A model generated the notes under the pieces. That model ran no database searches. It was not told the origin of the DNA and saw only the letters and a list, made by a program, of their open reading frames with translations. From Paracoccus litorisediminis (lineage in GTDB: Bacteria; Pseudomonadota; Alphaproteobacteria; Rhodobacterales; Rhodobacteraceae): a stretch of DNA of 64,000 nucleotides. Position numbers and translations under genes: made by a program. Where the stretch lies: the NCBI RefSeq assembly GCF_009711205.1, contig NZ_WMIG01000022.1:1-64000 (forward strand). The letters are read 5' to 3'. Shown one piece after another: positions 24,914-33,462 of the stretch (positions within the stretch are counted from its first letter, which is position 1; every line of letters begins with the position of its first letter).

Positions 24914-26434
24914 TTAGTTGGAATCAAGCCCGGCCTCCTGAACCGATCGCCGCCCGACAAGTGATTTGACGGATGGCCAAAGCGACCAGAGCACGAAGAC
25001 AAGCGCCAGCAGCAGGATGGTCGCGCTGATCGGACGAGTAAAGAAGACAGTGAAATCCTGATGCGAATTGGCCACCGCGGTCAGGAAGTAGCGCTCGGCC
25101 AGCGGTCCAAGGATGACGCCCAGAACCAGCGGCGCGGACGGGAATCCCACCCGTTTCATCGCCCAGCCGACCACGCCAAAGGCAAGGCAGACATAGACGT
25201 CGAAGATATTGTTCCTGACGCCAAAGGCCCCGATCAGGCTGAGCACCACGATGAAGCCCGCAAGGATTGCCGGTGGCGTCCGCATCAGCGTCGAGAACAT
25301 CTGCGCGACGCCTACTCCTGCCCCGATCATCAGCACATTGGCGATGATCATCGCGGCAAAGATCGTATAGACCATCGACGGGTCCATGACGAACAGCAGC
25401 GGTCCGGGATTGACCCCTTGCAGCATCATCGCCGCCAGCATGATCGCGGTTGCGGCGCTGCCGGGGATGCCCAGCGTCAGCAGCGGCACCATGGCCGCGC
25501 CGGTGGTGGCATTCTTGGCGGCCTCGGGGGCGGCAAGACCCGCCTCGACCCCGGTTCCGAACTCGGCCCCGCGCGGATTTACCTGCTTTTCGATGCCATA
25601 GGCGATGACCGCGCCCGGCGTCGCGCCTGCACCGGGGATGACGCCGATCATGCACCCGATCCCGGTGCCGCGCAGGATCGGACCTTTCAGGTTCAGAATG
25701 TCGCGGAAACTGGCCCCGCTGGCCTTGCCCTGCGGCTTTTTCGGTCGCAGGTCACGGTCGGTCGAGACCAGATCGACCACCTCGCCGATGGCGAACAGCC
25801 CGATCATCACCACGACAAAACGGATGCCGCTTTCGACCTCGGGGACGCCAAAGCTGAAGCGCGCCTGACCGTAAAGCGGATCGACCCCGACCGTGCCGAT
25901 GGCCACGCCGATCAGCAATGAGATCATGGTGATGATCGGCCGGTCCTTGGCAATCGCAATGACGCTGACCAGACCCAGCACGGTGGCCGCAAAGAACTCG
26001 GGCTGCGAGAATTTCATCGCGAAGCTGGCGAAGGGCGCGGACAGAAAGGTCAGCATCAAGGCGCTGACCAGCCCGCCCGTGGCCGAGGCGGTGACCGCGA
26101 TGGTCAGGGCGCGCTTGACCTGCCCCCTTTTCGTCATCGCATAGCCGTCCCATGTCGAGGGCAGCGATGCGGGCGTGCCCGGCACATTGATCATGATCGC
26201 CGAGATCGAGCCGCCAAACACCCCGCCGACATAGATGCCACCCAGAAACAGCATCGCATGGGTCACATCCATCGCATAGGTAAAGGGCAAGGCCATCGCC
26301 ATGGCATTCACAAAGGAAATGCCGGGCAAGGCCCCCGCGATCACCCCGATCAGCAGCCCGACCACGATGGTCAGAAACGCACCGATCTGGAAGGCCGCCT
26401 GAAAACCGGCCAGCAGGAAATCAAGAGTCTGCAT
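24914..26434 (-). CDS. Tripartite tricarboxylate transporter, large permease TctA family
   Basis: A 506-residue hydrophobic protein with about eleven to twelve membrane segments and the TctA signatures GALPGISFVNAMAMALPFTY near the N-terminus and GVIPGAGATPGAVIAYGIEK in the middle. It forms the channel of a secondary transporter driven by an ion gradient and fed by a periplasmic binding protein. It lies 16 bases after the small permease gene. Carboxylates, and in several bacteria sulfonated carboxylates, are substrates of this family; sulfoacetate is inferred from the neighbouring genes. Confidence 0.88.
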   Translation of the reverse strand: MQTLDFLLAGFQAAFQIGAFLTIVVGLLIGVIAGALPGISFVNAMAMALPFTYAMDVTHAMLFLGGIYVGGVFGGSISAIMINVPGTPASLPSTWDGYAMTKRGQVKRALTIAVTASATGGLVSALMLTFLSAPFASFAMKFSQPEFFAATVLGLVSVIAIAKDRPIITMISLLIGVAIGTVGVDPLYGQARFSFGVPEVESGIRFVVVMIGLFAIGEVVDLVSTDRDLRPKKPQGKASGASFRDILNLKGPILRGTGIGCMIGVIPGAGATPGAVIAYGIEKQVNPRGAEFGTGVEAGLAAPEAAKNATTGAAMVPLLTLGIPGSAATAIMLAAMMLQGVNPGPLLFVMDPSMVYTIFAAMIIANVLMIGAGVGVAQMFSTLMRTPPAILAGFIVVLSLIGAFGVRNNIFDVYVCLAFGVVGWAMKRVGFPSAPLVLGVILGPLAERYFLTAVANSHQDFTVFFTRPISATILLLALVFVLWSLWPSVKSLVGRRSVQEAGLDSN

Positions 26435-26450
26435 GTTGGTCGGTCCCCCC

Positions 26451-27032
26451 CTAGTAGATGCCGATCAGCTTCAGCAGCCAGACGCTGAACTGATCGAACG
26501 GTCCGATCCCGCGGCTAAGCGGCATCAGCGCCAGCCCCATGAACATCCACAGCAGCCCCACCGTCCCCAGCACGGGCACAAGGGTCACCACCCACGGGTT
26601 GCGCAGCCCGCCATACAGGCACCAGACCAGCAGGAAGGACGCCGTCGCCAGGGCAAAACCGATGATCGGCAGCAGCCAGCCAAAAAGGATCACCAGCACG
26701 ATGCCGGTGATCGCCTTGCCGTAATGATAGACATCCTCGTCCCGCGGCGCGCTTAGCCCGACCGGCGGCTTGCCCCGGACCAGCGCCCGGATCTCAAGCA
26801 CCAGCCAGACCGCCGAGAACGCGGCCAGCGCCATCAGGATCGCACCCGGCCATGCCCCCGGACCCAGCCCGTTCACCTGCAGCCTGCGGTCGCCATGAAA
26901 CATGAATGTCGGCAGGATCAGTGCCGCGAAAGTCAGGACGCAGGCCAGAGCCGGCGCCAGCAGCGGCGGCAGCCCCCCGGATGTCAGCGTGACCGGAGAG
27001 GGGTCTGTCTGTGCCTTTTCAACCATGGCCAT
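26451..27032 (-). CDS. Tripartite tricarboxylate transporter, small permease TctB family
   Basis: A 193-residue protein with four clear transmembrane stretches, matching TctB apart from a hydrophilic 20-residue N-terminal tail that makes it slightly longer than usual. It sits between the binding-protein and large-permease genes, the standard order. TctB sequences diverge strongly, so the assignment relies on membrane topology plus the flanking genes. Confidence 0.82.
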   Translation of the reverse strand: MAMVEKAQTDPSPVTLTSGGLPPLLAPALACVLTFAALILPTFMFHGDRRLQVNGLGPGAWPGAILMALAAFSAVWLVLEIRALVRGKPPVGLSAPRDEDVYHYGKAITGIVLVILFGWLLPIIGFALATASFLLVWCLYGGLRNPWVVTLVPVLGTVGLLWMFMGLALMPLSRGIGPFDQFSVWLLKLIGIY

Positions 27033-27043
27033 GATGTCCCCCC

Positions 27044-28000
27044 TCAGCTTGCCAGCTGCTTGCTGACCAGTTGCAGGAAATCCGTGACCATCTTCTGCGC
27101 CGCATCGCCGGTGACCGGCTGGATGCAGCTATAGGTGTCCGTGCAGAATTTCTGCCAATCCGCGCTGGCGGTGGCCTCAAGGATCGCGGCCTCAAGTCGG
27201 GTCAGGATCTCGGGCGGGGTATCCGCGCGCACGGCGATAGAGCGGAAGTTGTCCAGCCCCGAGATTTCGTGCCCCAACTCGGCCGAGGTCGGAACATCGG
27301 GGAATGCCGGATGGCGTTCCATCGAAAAGACCACCAGCGGCTTCAACTGCCCTGCCTTCAGGAATTGCGCCACATCGCCCGGTTCTTCGTAAAGCACTGA
27401 CGTATGGCCACCAATGGGTGAGGCATAGCGTTCGCCGGGGGATTGAAACGGCACGTTCTCCATCTTGACGCCGCCGCCCGCCAACAGCTTCAGCGTCACG
27501 TCATCCTGCGTGCCGTAACCCGAGGTGGCGACGGTCAGTTGCCCCGGATTGGCCTTGGCGAAATCGAACAGATCCTGCGCGGTCTGATAAGGACTGTCGG
27601 CCGAGACGAACAGGAACGAGGGCGAATTCTGCACCACCGAGATCACCCGGAAATCCTCGGGCTTGCTGTCGCCCAGGCCCGAGGCCCAGGATGCCACCGT
27701 CAGGGAAATCAGCGTGCCCAGCGTATAGCCATCGGCAGGGTTGGTGCGCAGATGGGTCAGCCCGGCATTGCCCGACGCCCCGGCGACATTCGACACCGGG
27801 ATCGCCACGCCCAGCGGCTTTTCCATCAGCCGCCCCATCTGGCGGCCCATCACATCGGCCCCGCCACCGGGGCCAAAGGTCACCACCATTTCCACGGGTC
27901 GTTCGGGATAGGCATCGGCCAGCGCCATTCCCGATGAAAGGGCCAGACCTGCGGCAACCAGCCCTGCCGCGCCGAGTTTCAGTGAAGCATCACGGGTCAT
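27044..28000 (-). CDS. Tripartite tricarboxylate transporter, periplasmic binding protein TctC family
   Basis: A 318-residue secreted protein with a signal peptide ending near residue 29 (SGMALAD|AYPERP). It shows the hallmark YPERPVEMVVTFGPGGGADVMGR stretch of the Bug/TctC family. The ATG at 28000 has a GGAGGAGAA ribosome binding site. It captures a carboxylate-type ligand for the TctAB permease. Context suggests sulfoacetate or a related sulfonate; sequence alone cannot define the ligand. Confidence 0.87.
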   Translation of the reverse strand: MTRDASLKLGAAGLVAAGLALSSGMALADAYPERPVEMVVTFGPGGGADVMGRQMGRLMEKPLGVAIPVSNVAGASGNAGLTHLRTNPADGYTLGTLISLTVASWASGLGDSKPEDFRVISVVQNSPSFLFVSADSPYQTAQDLFDFAKANPGQLTVATSGYGTQDDVTLKLLAGGGVKMENVPFQSPGERYASPIGGHTSVLYEEPGDVAQFLKAGQLKPLVVFSMERHPAFPDVPTSAELGHEISGLDNFRSIAVRADTPPEILTRLEAAILEATASADWQKFCTDTYSCIQPVTGDAAQKMVTDFLQLVSKQLAS

Positions 28001-28072
28001 TGATTCTCCTCCCATCACGACCGTTGCTTTCTGGTGCCGCCGCCCGCTCCTCTCGGGTGACGACTTGCGGCT

Positions 28073-29599
28073 TCATTGGGTCATCTCGGCCAGCCGCAGG
28101 CGTTGAATCTTGCCGGACGGGCCTTTGGGCAACTCGTCCATCAGGTGAATGACATCGGGCGACTTGAACCGGCCCAGCCGCGCCTCGCATAGCAGGGCAA
28201 GGGTCTGGACGGTCAGGTCCGATCCGTCGCGCAGGACCACTGCCGCCTCGACCCGCTCGCCATAGCGAGGGCATTTGCGGCCGAATGCGGCGGCCTCGAT
28301 CACGTCGGGATGGGCGTAAAGCGCCTCGTCGATCTCGCGCGGGGCGATGTTCTCGCCGCCCTTGATGATCAATTCCTTCAGACGCCCGGTGACAAAGACA
28401 TAGCCGTCCTCATCGATGCGTCCCAGATCGCCGCTGCGCAGCCAACCATCCGGGGTCAGCGCCGCTGCCGTCGCCTCGGGATTGTCCAGATAGAGCCGCA
28501 TGACATTCGGCCCCCGGACACAAATTTCCCCGACAAGGCCGGGCGGCTGGGATCGCATGTCCACCGACATGATCGCCACCTCATTGCCGATGGCGACCCC
28601 CGGAGAGCCGATCTTGCGCAGCCCCGGCGGCAGCGGGTTCGACAGGATCTGTGCGGCGGTTTCGGTCAGGCCCATGGTCTCGACGATGGGGATGCCAAAG
28701 CGCCACTCGAAGGCGGTCTGCACCTCGGGTGCCAGCGCCGCCGAGGCCGAACGCCCGAACCTGATCCGCCCCCGCACGCTTTCATCGGGCGTCCCCTCGC
28801 CATGCAGCAGATGCGAGATGATCGTGGGCACGACCGAAAACCACGTCGCCTGCTGATCCGCACAGATCGGCCAGAACCGACCGGCCGAGAATTTCTCGCA
28901 CAGGATGACCGATCCGCCCGAAACCAGCGGCCCCATGATCGTCACGCAAAGCCCGTTGATGTGATAGATCGGCAGCACGCACATGGCGCGGTCGCGGTCG
29001 GTCAGGTCATGCGCCATCATGGTCGTCCAGCCACCGGCCAGCAGGCTGGCATGGCTGTGAATGACCCCCTTGGGCCGCCCGGTCGTCCCCGAGGTATACA
29101 TCAGCAGCGCATCATCGCTGGCCCCATGCGGATGCGGCGGGATCGGCACCAGACCCACGGGCCAGTCAAAGCCTTCCTCGGCCGTGATGATGACCGGGCG
29201 CGCCGTGCCCCCCAGCAGCGCCCGCGTCAGCAGATCGTGCTGGGATGTCGCGACCAGAACCACCCGCGCGCCGGAGTGAGTCAGCGCATGGCCGATGGCA
29301 TCCACCCCGGCGACAAGGTTGATCATCGTCGCCCGGAACCCACCGTAAAGCGTCCCGAACAGGCCCAGCAGCGCCTCGCGACCATTGGGCATCATCATGG
29401 CGACGCTTTCCCCGCGCCGGATGCCAAGGCTGGCCAGACGGCCCGCGATGTCGGCGGCGTGCTGGCGCAGCTCGGCCCAGTTCAGCGTGCTGCCGTCGCT
29501 TGCAAAGACATGGCTGATCCGCGTGCCGCAACTGACGGCGCGGTAGTCCAGCCAGTCGCGGACGGTGCCTTCAGGTGGGGCCTGCGGGTTCGGCATCAT
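28073..29599 (-). CDS. AMP-forming acyl-CoA ligase, candidate sulfoacetate-CoA ligase (SauT-like)
   Basis: A 508-residue ANL-superfamily adenylating enzyme (507 if the second ATG is used). It has the P-loop MYTSGTTGRPKGVIH near residue 165, the hinge region GWLRSGDLGRIDEDGYVFVTGR, and the C-terminal catalytic lysine in PKGPSGKIQR. Its start overlaps the stop of the upstream acylating aldehyde dehydrogenase gene. An acyl-CoA ligase paired with a CoA-acylating dehydrogenase is the enzyme pair of sulfoacetate degradation (SauT and SauS in Cupriavidus). The downstream sulfite dehydrogenase genes support that reading. A malonate- or oxalate-type ligase remains possible. Confidence 0.7.
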   Translation of the reverse strand: MMPNPQAPPEGTVRDWLDYRAVSCGTRISHVFASDGSTLNWAELRQHAADIAGRLASLGIRRGESVAMMMPNGREALLGLFGTLYGGFRATMINLVAGVDAIGHALTHSGARVVLVATSQHDLLTRALLGGTARPVIITAEEGFDWPVGLVPIPPHPHGASDDALLMYTSGTTGRPKGVIHSHASLLAGGWTTMMAHDLTDRDRAMCVLPIYHINGLCVTIMGPLVSGGSVILCEKFSAGRFWPICADQQATWFSVVPTIISHLLHGEGTPDESVRGRIRFGRSASAALAPEVQTAFEWRFGIPIVETMGLTETAAQILSNPLPPGLRKIGSPGVAIGNEVAIMSVDMRSQPPGLVGEICVRGPNVMRLYLDNPEATAAALTPDGWLRSGDLGRIDEDGYVFVTGRLKELIIKGGENIAPREIDEALYAHPDVIEAAAFGRKCPRYGERVEAAVVLRDGSDLTVQTLALLCEARLGRFKSPDVIHLMDELPKGPSGKIQRLRLAEMTQ

Positions 29600-31005
29600 G
29601 CGCCGGCCTCGGCCCAGTAATCGGCAAAGATCTCCTCAAGCCCCGGCTCGCGCGCGGGGATCGGGCGGACGATGCGGCAACGCTGCATGAAGTGCTGCCA
29701 GTTCAGGTTGGCGTCGATGGAATTGCCGCCCCAGCTGCCGCAGCCCATCGACAGGCTGAAGGGCAGCCCATTGTCGAAGGCCCCTCCGGTCGCAAAGCAA
29801 TGCGCCTGATTGACGATCACGCGGCAGACCGGCAGATGCGTGCCCAGCCGCAGCGGCCGCTCGGCATCGGTCGAGTGCAGGCCCAGCGAATGCCCCGCCC
29901 CCTGATGGCGCAGCAGGCGGACGGCCAGTTCGGCGGCATGGCCGAAATCGCGCGCCCGGTAAAGCGCCACGACCCGGCTGAGCTTTTCGCCCGACAGCGG
30001 ATGACGGGGCCCGATGCCGTCCGTCTCGACCGCGATGAAGCGGGTGTCGGCGGGCACGCGCCCCGTCAGCCCCAGCCTGTCGATCAGGATATCGGCGTCC
30101 TTGGCGATGATCTCTCGGTTCAGATGGCCATCGGGCCATAGCCGGGCCACGATCCCCGCCGCCTCGTCCGACGGGATCACCGCCCCGCCCTCGGCCGCCA
30201 TCGCGGCAAGAAAGGCGTCATAGACCCGATCGACGACGATCAGGGCATTTTCCGACGAACACGAGGTCGCATTGTCGAAAGTCTTGGACATGGCGATCTT
30301 TTCCGCCGCATCGGCCAGATCAGCGGTTTCATCCACGATCACCGCGACATTGCCTGCCCCGACGCCAATGGCGGGGGTTCCGCTTTCATAGGCGCGGCGG
30401 ACATTGTCCTGACTGCCGGTGACCACGGCCAGATCGGCGGTCTCCAGCAAACGCTGGGTCTTGGCCTTGCCGCCCGGAGGCGGCAGCATCTGGACCAGAC
30501 GCCGGTCCTCGCCGATCTTGTAGAACTCGGCATGGATGAATTGCAGCAGCAATTCACAACAGGGCACCCCCTTGGGCGATGGCGACAGGATGATGGCATT
30601 GCCGCATTTCAACGCGTTGATGATGTTGTTGGCAGGAGTCGCCGCCGGGTTGGTCGAGGGCACGACCGCGCCGATCACCCCAAGCGGACGGGCAATCTCG
30701 GTGATCCCGGTCGCGGGATCGTCCGACAGCACGCCATGGGTCCGCGCGCCCTGAATGTCGCGCATCAGTCCCAGCGTCTTGCGGTGGTTCTTGGTGATCT
30801 TGTCGGCGACGTTGCCCAGCCCGGTGCTGCGCACCGCCAGTTCGGCCAGCCTGCGGTTGCGGCCCGGCTCCATGATCGCCCAGGCGACGGCCAGCGCCGC
30901 GCGGTCATAGCGTTGCTGGCTGCCATTCGCCTCGTAATCGGCCTGGGCATTGCGCGCGCGGGCCATGGCGGCATCGACTGACAGAATGTCTTCCGAAATG
31001 TTCAT
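29596..31005 (-). CDS. CoA-acylating aldehyde dehydrogenase, candidate sulfoacetaldehyde dehydrogenase (SauS-like)
   Basis: A 469-residue protein with the ATG at 31005 (MNISEDILSVDAAMARARNAQ) and an AGGGA ribosome binding site; upstream in-frame ATGs to 31143 add 46 unconserved residues and run into the promoter. The catalytic cysteine lies in DNATSCSSEN near residue 248, a signature of acylating dehydrogenases of the EutE/AdhE/SauS type rather than hydrolytic ones. PSTNPAATPANN near residue 95 is the matching cofactor region. It would reduce sulfoacetyl-CoA to sulfoacetaldehyde. It is first in an eight-gene minus-strand run and divergent from a LacI regulator 153 bases away. Confidence 0.72.
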   Translation of the reverse strand: MNISEDILSVDAAMARARNAQADYEANGSQQRYDRAALAVAWAIMEPGRNRRLAELAVRSTGLGNVADKITKNHRKTLGLMRDIQGARTHGVLSDDPATGITEIARPLGVIGAVVPSTNPAATPANNIINALKCGNAIILSPSPKGVPCCELLLQFIHAEFYKIGEDRRLVQMLPPPGGKAKTQRLLETADLAVVTGSQDNVRRAYESGTPAIGVGAGNVAVIVDETADLADAAEKIAMSKTFDNATSCSSENALIVVDRVYDAFLAAMAAEGGAVIPSDEAAGIVARLWPDGHLNREIIAKDADILIDRLGLTGRVPADTRFIAVETDGIGPRHPLSGEKLSRVVALYRARDFGHAAELAVRLLRHQGAGHSLGLHSTDAERPLRLGTHLPVCRVIVNQAHCFATGGAFDNGLPFSLSMGCGSWGGNSIDANLNWQHFMQRCRIVRPIPAREPGLEEIFADYWAEAGA

Positions 31006-31102
31006 GCCCATCCCTGGCGGTTCGGGACCTTCGGTCCAAAGGGCAGCCCCTGGCCTTCGGTCGGACGAGTCTCTTGTCGGCGTGGAATTCTGACGATAAG
31101 TC

Positions 31103-31130
31103 ATGAAAATAGCCTTGCAAATGTTTTCAT
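31103..31130. promoter_or_regulatory. Candidate operator in divergent regulator/dehydrogenase promoter region
   Basis: ATGAAAA (31103-31109) and TTTTCAT (31124-31130) form a perfect 7-bp inverted repeat enclosing TTGCAA (31115-31120). It lies between the divergent genes at 31005 and 31159, about 29 bases before the LacI start. The AT-rich arms stand out from the GC-rich surroundings. Position fits a LacI-family operator controlling both directions. Confidence 0.5.
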
Positions 31131-31158
31131 AAATCTGTCGCACGGATGACGCTTAGCT

Positions 31159-32184
31159 ATGAAAAAACAAAGCTATAGACCTGATATTGTTTCCGTGGCT
31201 ACGCTCGCGGGGGTATCCGCGGCCACTGTATCGCGCGCGCTGAACCATCCCGAACTGGTCCAGCCCACGACCCGGAAAAAGGTCGATCAGGCCATCCGCA
31301 AGCTGGGCTATATCCGCAATCGTGCGGCCCAGACCATTCACGGACGCCGCAGCGCGACCATCGGTCTGGTCGTGCCCTCGGTCTCGGACGCGATCTTTGC
31401 CGAGCTGGTACAGGCCTTCAACGACACGGTCAGCGAAAGCGGCTTTACGCTGCTGCTGGCCTCGCATCGCTACGATCTGGACATGGAATACGCGCTGGTG
31501 CGCAAGCTTCTGGAACACCGGGTCGATGCGCTGGCGATGATCGGGCTGGATCACCGCCCCGACACCTACCGTGTGCTGCGCGAGCAAGAGGTGCCCGTCG
31601 CCGCGATCTGGAACTACCAGCCCGACTCACAGATTTCCTGCATCGGCATCGACAATGCCGAGGCCGGACGGCGCGCAGCCGAACACCTGCTGATGCTGGG
31701 CCATCGCCGCATCGCCACCATCTTCCCCGAGACGCGCGACAATGACCGCGCCCGCGCCCGTCGCCTTGCGGCGATGGGCAGCATTTCGGCAACCGGCGTG
31801 GCGCTGCGCGAGGAATGGCAGTTGCAAACCCCCTACAACATCGCCCAGTCCAAGCGCAGTTGTATCGAACTGCTGACACGGGCCGAGCGTCCCACCGCCC
31901 TGCTTTGCGGCAACGATGTCATCGCGCAGGGGGCAATCTATGCCGCGCTGCATCTAGGCCTGTCGGTGCCGCGCGACATCTCGATCATCGGCATCGGCGA
32001 TTTCGATGGCTCGGCCGAGCTTGAGCCGCCCCTGACCACCGTCCGCATCCCGGCCAGCCGCATTGGCGCGGCCGCGGCCCGCCACCTGATCACGGTGATC
32101 GACAGCGATGGGCAGGACCAGTTGGTTCGGACCCGTTTCGATTGCGAATTGATCATGCGTTCAACCACAACCGCGCGAACTTGA
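31159..32184 (+). CDS. LacI-family regulator of the sulfonate-type operon
   Basis: A 341-residue protein with an N-terminal helix-turn-helix (DIVSVATLAGVSAATVSRALNHPE, about residues 9-32) and a LacI/PurR effector domain ending in FDGSAELEPPLTTVRIP, typical of GntR/IdnR-like LacI members. It is divergent from the dehydrogenase-ligase-TTT-soe genes and probably controls them. Its ligand would be sulfoacetate or a pathway intermediate if the pathway assignment holds. Confidence 0.85.
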   Translation: MKKQSYRPDIVSVATLAGVSAATVSRALNHPELVQPTTRKKVDQAIRKLGYIRNRAAQTIHGRRSATIGLVVPSVSDAIFAELVQAFNDTVSESGFTLLLASHRYDLDMEYALVRKLLEHRVDALAMIGLDHRPDTYRVLREQEVPVAAIWNYQPDSQISCIGIDNAEAGRRAAEHLLMLGHRRIATIFPETRDNDRARARRLAAMGSISATGVALREEWQLQTPYNIAQSKRSCIELLTRAERPTALLCGNDVIAQGAIYAALHLGLSVPRDISIIGIGDFDGSAELEPPLTTVRIPASRIGAAAARHLITVIDSDGQDQLVRTRFDCELIMRSTTTART

Positions 32185-32192
32185 CTCGTTTT

Positions 32193-32210
32193 GCTGCAAA
32201 TTTGCAGCAT
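32193..32210. promoter_or_regulatory. 18-bp perfect palindrome upstream of PAS regulator gene
   Basis: TGCTGCAAATTTGCAGCA reads identically on both strands. It lies just after the LacI gene and 113 bases before the PAS gene start. There is no T-run for a terminator. A perfect palindrome of this length in a promoter region is a good candidate for a dimeric repressor or activator site. Confidence 0.6.
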
Positions 32211-32237
32211 TTGATGCGAAGTTGCGGCGATTCTGAC

Positions 32238-32249
32238 GTGGCGCGCCAC
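32238..32249. promoter_or_regulatory. 12-bp palindrome in the same promoter region
   Basis: GTGGCGCGCCAC is a perfect palindrome 28 bases after the 18-bp palindrome, centred about 42 bases from it. It could be a second binding site or a short hairpin in the leader. GC-rich 12-mers of this kind can arise by chance, so support is modest. Confidence 0.35.
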
Positions 32250-32322
32250 TTCTGGCCCAAATCTCTTTGCGCAAATCCGGGAAGTCCCTTGGAGTGACAG
32301 CCATCACAACGGGATTCACCAC

Positions 32323-33462
32323 ATGCCGGGCGGCCCCCCAATCCTACCCTCGGAACTGCCGGTCCTGATCGACCGCTACCATTCCGACGGCGCGCTGCTG
32401 GAAATCAACCCGGCGCAGCAAGAGTTTCTGGGTCTGGACGCGGGCGATAAACCCACGCTGAAGACCATGTATTCCAGCCACTCGGCCGAATTCCTGCGCG
32501 ACGTGCTTGAGGGGCGGGTGCAGCCTCAGGCCTCGGTGCCGCTGTGGATGCTGGGCCGTGACGATGTCGAACATCCCGTCGTCGCCACGCTGTGCCGAAC
32601 CGATGCCGGCCTGCTGGTCTGCAAGCTGCCCTTGGGCGCGCAAGCCCTGTCGCTGCAAGATGAGATGATCGAGCGGGTCGAGATCCTTTCGGGCATGATC
32701 GGCGAGGCGCGCGAGGCCTATTGGTGCATCGAGTTCCTCGAACCCATCGACGTGACCCAACCCGAGGACGCGATCATCGCGCAGGTCTTTGGCAATGCCT
32801 CGTGCTGGCGGGCCTGCAACCGCGCCATGGCCGAACTGTACGCCGTTCCCGAGGGACTGGATTTCAACGATCAACCTGTCTCGCGCTATTTCCCCGACAC
32901 CCCCGTCAACCGCGAGATGCTGCGCGACCTGATCCGGGCCGGCTATCGGCTGGACGGCGCCGTCGCCATCGACCAACGCCATGGCGGCGAAGCCATTCTG
33001 GTCGAGAACGACTTTCGCGCCCGCATTGCCGAGGGGCGGCTGGTCCGGCTGTGGGGCACGGTGCGCGACATCAGCGCCAACCGCGCCCGCGAGCAGGACC
33101 TGAATGACCGTGCCGACCGCATGCGCGACATCCTTGGCGCACTGCCCGATCCGGTGCTGCTGCTCTCGGCCGAGGGCTTCGTGCTGGCCGCCAATCCCGC
33201 CGCCGATGCGGCCTTCGAGGGCAGGAACCTGCTGGGCCGCGCCTTTGACCAGATCGCCGCGCATAAGGCCGCCTTCCAGACCCTGCGCACCGCCGCCGTC
33301 CTGCGCGACACCGGCGAAATCGCGATGAACCTGCCTGCCGCCAAGGGCAGCCGCCGGGGCTGGCTGCTGCGCGTGGCCTTCAGCGACGGTATCCGCGGAC
33401 AGATGGTGGTGACCGCGCGCCCGCAACGGACCCGCCCCCGCAAGGAGCGCGAAGAGGCATGA
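32323..33462 (+). CDS. PAS-domain sensory protein
   Basis: A 379-residue soluble protein with PAS-like segments, at least one around residues 130-250 (ending GTVRDISANRAREQ, the classic PAS/PAC exit) and one at about 265-370 (ILGALPDPVLLLSAEGFVLAANPAADAAFEG). A short predicted coiled-coil linker lies between them. No kinase, GGDEF or DNA-binding domain is visible, so it probably senses a signal and partners another protein. Its stop overlaps the start of the downstream activator gene (ATGA), making that activator the obvious partner. Confidence 0.7.
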   Translation: MPGGPPILPSELPVLIDRYHSDGALLEINPAQQEFLGLDAGDKPTLKTMYSSHSAEFLRDVLEGRVQPQASVPLWMLGRDDVEHPVVATLCRTDAGLLVCKLPLGAQALSLQDEMIERVEILSGMIGEAREAYWCIEFLEPIDVTQPEDAIIAQVFGNASCWRACNRAMAELYAVPEGLDFNDQPVSRYFPDTPVNREMLRDLIRAGYRLDGAVAIDQRHGGEAILVENDFRARIAEGRLVRLWGTVRDISANRAREQDLNDRADRMRDILGALPDPVLLLSAEGFVLAANPAADAAFEGRNLLGRAFDQIAAHKAAFQTLRTAAVLRDTGEIAMNLPAAKGSRRGWLLRVAFSDGIRGQMVVTARPQRTRPRKEREEA

